NCBI GenBank assembly: GCA_049609325.1
Contig: JBMYYK010000003.1
Coordinates: 1 to 64,000 of the forward strand
Length of the DNA: 64,000 nt
Origin: GCA-2733415 sp049609325
GTDB taxonomy: Bacteria > Bacteroidota > Bacteroidia > Flavobacteriales > Flavobacteriaceae
Reading direction: 5' to 3'
The notes beneath the pieces were generated by a model. It made no database searches and was not told the DNA's origin. It saw only the letters and a program-made list of their open reading frames with translations. How positions within the stretch are numbered: the first letter of the stretch is position 1; each line of letters opens with the position of its first letter. Below are positions 61,368 to 64,000 of this stretch, piece by piece. The position numbers and the translations under genes were made by a program.

Positions 61368-61790
61368 TTATTTATGTTCCACATGGAACATTTGTATTTT
61401 TTCATTTTCTTTTGAACGCATTAATGCAGCCTCTTCAGTACTCTTATCTTTATAACCGCATAAATGCAATACTCCATGAATAATAACCCGTTTTAATTCC
61501 TCTTCAAAAGATACATCAAAATCATTAGCATTATCAGCAACGCGTTCAACAGAAATAACAATGTCTGAATGTATCATTGTACCTATAGAATTATCAAAAG
61601 TGATAATATCTGTAAGGGTATCATGATCTAAATATTCAACATTGATTTTATGTAAATATGCATCATCACAAAAAGTATAATTAATTTCTCCTAATACATA
61701 AGATTCTGAGGTAATAACTTCAGAAATCCATCTAATGTAATCAGACTCATTAGAAATATTAAAATCTGTTTCGTAATCAAAATTAATCAT
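61368..61790 (-). CDS. ybeY: rRNA maturation RNase YbeY
   Basis: 140 residues from ATG at 61790 (MINFDYETDFN); an upstream ATG at 61850 lies deep inside the DUF4175 gene. YbeY is a metal-dependent endoribonuclease in 16S rRNA maturation and ribosome quality control. The metal motif reads HGVLHLCGYKDK: the first two His are kept and the third ligand is Asp instead of His, the form I recall for this phylum. The last residues MFHVEHK are encoded by parS-like site 3. The gene overlaps the DUF4175 stop by 8 bases and precedes mnmG. Confidence 0.93.
   Translation of the reverse strand: MINFDYETDFNISNESDYIRWISEVITSESYVLGEINYTFCDDAYLHKINVEYLDHDTLTDIITFDNSIGTMIHSDIVISVERVADNANDFDVSFEEELKRVIIHGVLHLCGYKDKSTEEAALMRSKENEKIQMFHVEHK
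61375..61390. other. parS-like site 3, inside ybeY 3' end
   Basis: TGTTCCACATGGAACA again, same orientation as site 2, within the last codons of ybeY, where its minus-strand reading gives M-F-H-V-E-H. Confidence 0.6.
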
Positions 61791-64000
61791 CTGTATGCTT
61801 GAAATAGTGTTTAACCTTTTGCTTATAAATTGGGTGCAAAGGTAAGGCATGTCTGTTTAATATTTCTATTTCATTGAAATATTGTTCAATAGCAGGTGTA
61901 GATTTAGTAGATGAATTGATAAATGTTTGAGTATTGGAATTGGATTGACGGCGATTATCTTGACCTTGCTCAAAACTCGCTTCATCAAGTTTTAATAATT
62001 GATGCTTTAAATTAAGCATTTGATTGATGATTTGTTCATCAAAACCTTTTTCTAAAAGTTGATTTTCAATACTATTCATTGAATTTGCCAATTTATTGAC
62101 GTTAGTTCCTAAACCTAATTTTTTAATTGCATCCTGCAATTGATGTTTTAAGACTTGCTGTTGCTTGTAAATACTAAATAATTCACCTGATTGTTCTTCA
62201 CTCAAATTACTCCCAGGATTTTGTCCGTTTTCTTTTTGACCAGATTGATTAGGTTTACCAGATGAACCTGATTGACCATCTTTCATTTTTTTAATAAGAT
62301 TGTCTTGTTTTTTAATGATATCAGATAATTGAAATTCAGAACCAGAACCACCTGGTTTTTGACATTGACCAGCACCAGGTTGACTTTGCTGTTGCAACTG
62401 ATCCTGCATAGATTTTAAAATATCACCCAATAAATTAGCTAAGTTATTGGCAGAAGTTAAAGCATATTGCTGGTTAGAAACACCTAAATAAATCTTCTGA
62501 TCAGCAAAGCGCTCTAATGATTTATCTATATTAAAATGTGCTTCTGATAATTCATTTAAAATAGTTTCAGAAATTTTCGGAACACGAAGTGATAACGCAA
62601 ATAAACTATCATCAATATGTTTGAAATGTTCTTTTAACACATGTTGCTGTTTTAATTTATTAGGGAAATCAAATTGCCGATTTTGTATGTTTTTAAAATA
62701 TAGCAATAAATGTTCCTGATCAAATGAAAAAGTAATTAGATTATCTAGAATCTGACGCAAAGTTTGCTCATCTTCTTCTAATTGTTCACTAGAAGAACTT
62801 TGCATACTCATTTGCATAGCTTGACTCATGTCTTGCATTTTTTGAGCTGCTTTTTTTTGATGTTGTTGCGCTTTTGAGTGCAGTTTTTTTTCTAATTGTT
62901 TAGCAGCATTTTGTTGGTCCTTAGAAATTTGCTGTTCAAGGTTTTTGTCAGAATCTAAATTCATAGGACGTTGTAACGCGTCATTTTCTTTATTTAAATC
63001 ATCCAGTTCTTTAGTTAAATTATCAAACTGGTTCGTTAAACTATCCTGAGCCTCTTTTGTATTGTTTTGTAAAGATTGTTTAGATAATTCATTTTGCTTT
63101 TTAGCAAGCTGCGATAAATCTTTAGAAAGTTTTTCAAACTTTTTATTGACATAATAACGTTTAGTCAATTCTAAAATTTGTTCTAATGAGCGTTCTTTAC
63201 TTTTATGTTGTTTTGATAATTGTTCAATTTTAGAAAACAATTCTTCATTTTTTATTTTTTCTTTGAGTTGCTCCAATTCTTTTAAAAGAGCTTCGTTTTT
63301 TTCAAGCTCTTGTTCTTGAATTTTTAAACGGTCTTGTAAAGCCTCCTTAAATTCATCTTTTTCTAAATTTTGTTTTTGAAATTCTTCTAAATTTCTTTGC
63401 AATTCTTTATTGAATTTTTGCATTAATTGTTCTTGCTGTTGTTGCCTTTTAAAAAACTGCTGTAATTTAGTTTTGTCATTCCAGTTCAAGTCTTTTTTTT
63501 CTTTTTGCAAATCGCTTAACTTATTAAGTTCTTGTTCTTGCTGTTGTAAAGAATTGAGCGATTGACTTAAATTTGAAATACTTTCTTTTTGATCATTCAC
63601 TAATTTGTTTTCTACTTCACTATCTGTTAATTTCTGATAATTGAAAATTTGTGATTTTGACGTTTTAAAATTATGTAAAGCATCATTATCAGAAACTTCA
63701 AAATAATACTCATAAGGCACAACTTCTTTAAGATTTAAATTACCAGGAAACTGATAAGTGAATTGCTCAAAATTTGTTTGTGATATAGGAATTATTTGTT
63801 CACTATAATTTTCATCTGTAGCAACTTTATATTTTAGTTTCAAATTACGCAATCCGTAATCATCAGATATTTTACCAAGAACATAAACAATTTGTGCATC
63901 TAAACTATCTGCTTTTGTTTGTACAGAAATTTCAGGATAATCATCTTTAATAGTTTCTATAGTATACTTTAAGTTCTCATAATTTTTAATATCAGAATTA
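61783..64000 (-). CDS. DUF4175 family protein, 5' end beyond window
   Basis: The reading frame is open from the right window edge to the stop at 61783, giving 738 visible residues without the N-terminus; an apparent TTG start at 63852 is internal. The fragment begins with beta-sandwich-like sequence (YPEISVQTKADSLDAQIVYV, KISDDYGL), then a very long Gln/Lys/Glu-rich coiled coil (about 90-400 in the fragment), and a C-terminal part with a Gly/Ser/Gln-rich linker (GQSGSSGKPNQSGQKENGQ). Members of DUF4175 are large membrane-anchored proteins of Bacteroidota and alpha-proteobacteria; the membrane helices would be in the missing part. The stop overlaps the ybeY start by 8 bases, so these genes are coupled. 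Confidence 0.87.
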   Translation of the reverse strand, partial: NSDIKNYENLKYTIETIKDDYPEISVQTKADSLDAQIVYVLGKISDDYGLRNLKLKYKVATDENYSEQIIPISQTNFEQFTYQFPGNLNLKEVVPYEYYFEVSDNDALHNFKTSKSQIFNYQKLTDSEVENKLVNDQKESISNLSQSLNSLQQQEQELNKLSDLQKEKKDLNWNDKTKLQQFFKRQQQQEQLMQKFNKELQRNLEEFQKQNLEKDEFKEALQDRLKIQEQELEKNEALLKELEQLKEKIKNEELFSKIEQLSKQHKSKERSLEQILELTKRYYVNKKFEKLSKDLSQLAKKQNELSKQSLQNNTKEAQDSLTNQFDNLTKELDDLNKENDALQRPMNLDSDKNLEQQISKDQQNAAKQLEKKLHSKAQQHQKKAAQKMQDMSQAMQMSMQSSSSEQLEEDEQTLRQILDNLITFSFDQEHLLLYFKNIQNRQFDFPNKLKQQHVLKEHFKHIDDSLFALSLRVPKISETILNELSEAHFNIDKSLERFADQKIYLGVSNQQYALTSANNLANLLGDILKSMQDQLQQQSQPGAGQCQKPGGSGSEFQLSDIIKKQDNLIKKMKDGQSGSSGKPNQSGQKENGQNPGSNLSEEQSGELFSIYKQQQVLKHQLQDAIKKLGLGTNVNKLANSMNSIENQLLEKGFDEQIINQMLNLKHQLLKLDEASFEQGQDNRRQSNSNTQTFINSSTKSTPAIEQYFNEIEILNRHALPLHPIYKQKVKHYFKHTDD

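Overview
The window looks like a chromosomal segment of a marine-type Flavobacteriaceae (phylum Bacteroidota). The DNA is AT-rich. Genes lack obvious Shine-Dalgarno sequences but often carry the Bacteroidota -7 promoter element TAnnTTTG close to the start codon. Many genes are typical of the family: a TonB-dependent receptor with a CarboxypepD_reg-like domain, DUF5689/choice-of-anchor J, DUF4292, DUF4175, HU-CCDC81 plus SPOR, a patatin with an outer-membrane barrel, and BrxA/BrxB bacilliredoxin. I see no tRNA or rRNA genes, insertion sequences, prophage or CRISPR. There is no gene-free stretch over 300 bases.

Layout. 1-3400: start of a secreted protein (cut by the window edge), thiL, an HD hydrolase, a bacilliredoxin and a TerB/DnaJ protein. 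3454-10338: an envelope block (flippase, dut, sugar nucleotidyltransferase, a small secreted unknown, TPR protein, DUF4292 lipoprotein, EnvC-like murein hydrolase activator). 10362-13124: acyl-CoA thioesterase, HU-CCDC81/SPOR protein, dprA. 13177-18665: a TonB-dependent receptor and a surface DUF5689/choice-of-anchor J lipoprotein, divergent from a secreted endonuclease/exonuclease/phosphatase-family protein; possibly an uptake or degradation unit. 18739-22885: small membrane protein, pgi, M23 peptidase, DUF3108 protein. 22941-23056: a probable ~100-nt small RNA with its own promoter and terminator. 23168-26604: aromatic amino-acid catabolism (kynA, hppD, hmgA). 26756-36345: patatin and uvrC, two small envelope proteins, an Old Yellow Enzyme, tex, rsmI and an acidic unknown. 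36530-40374: tdk-alr, mscL, asd and a DoxX-like protein. 40464-50850: secreted or lipid-anchored peptidases (S9 prolyl oligopeptidase, S8 subtilase, M1 aminopeptidase) around a coupled universal stress protein/SulP transporter pair. 50962-57863: barrel protein, rnpA, S41 peptidase, double-OmpA protein, lipoprotein, GNAT, rnr. 58094-64000: methyltransferase, membrane protein, mnmG, ybeY and a DUF4175 protein that continues past the window end.

Most interesting non-coding structure. Three parS-like palindromes (GTTCCAC[G/A]TGGAAC core) lie around mnmG, one inside the 3' coding end of ybeY; this suggests an origin-proximal ParB-binding region. Also notable are the small-RNA candidate between kynA and the DUF3108 gene, a perfect 14-bp terminator-like hairpin inside a lipoprotein gene, and several promoters placed so close to ATG that the mRNAs should be leaderless or nearly so.
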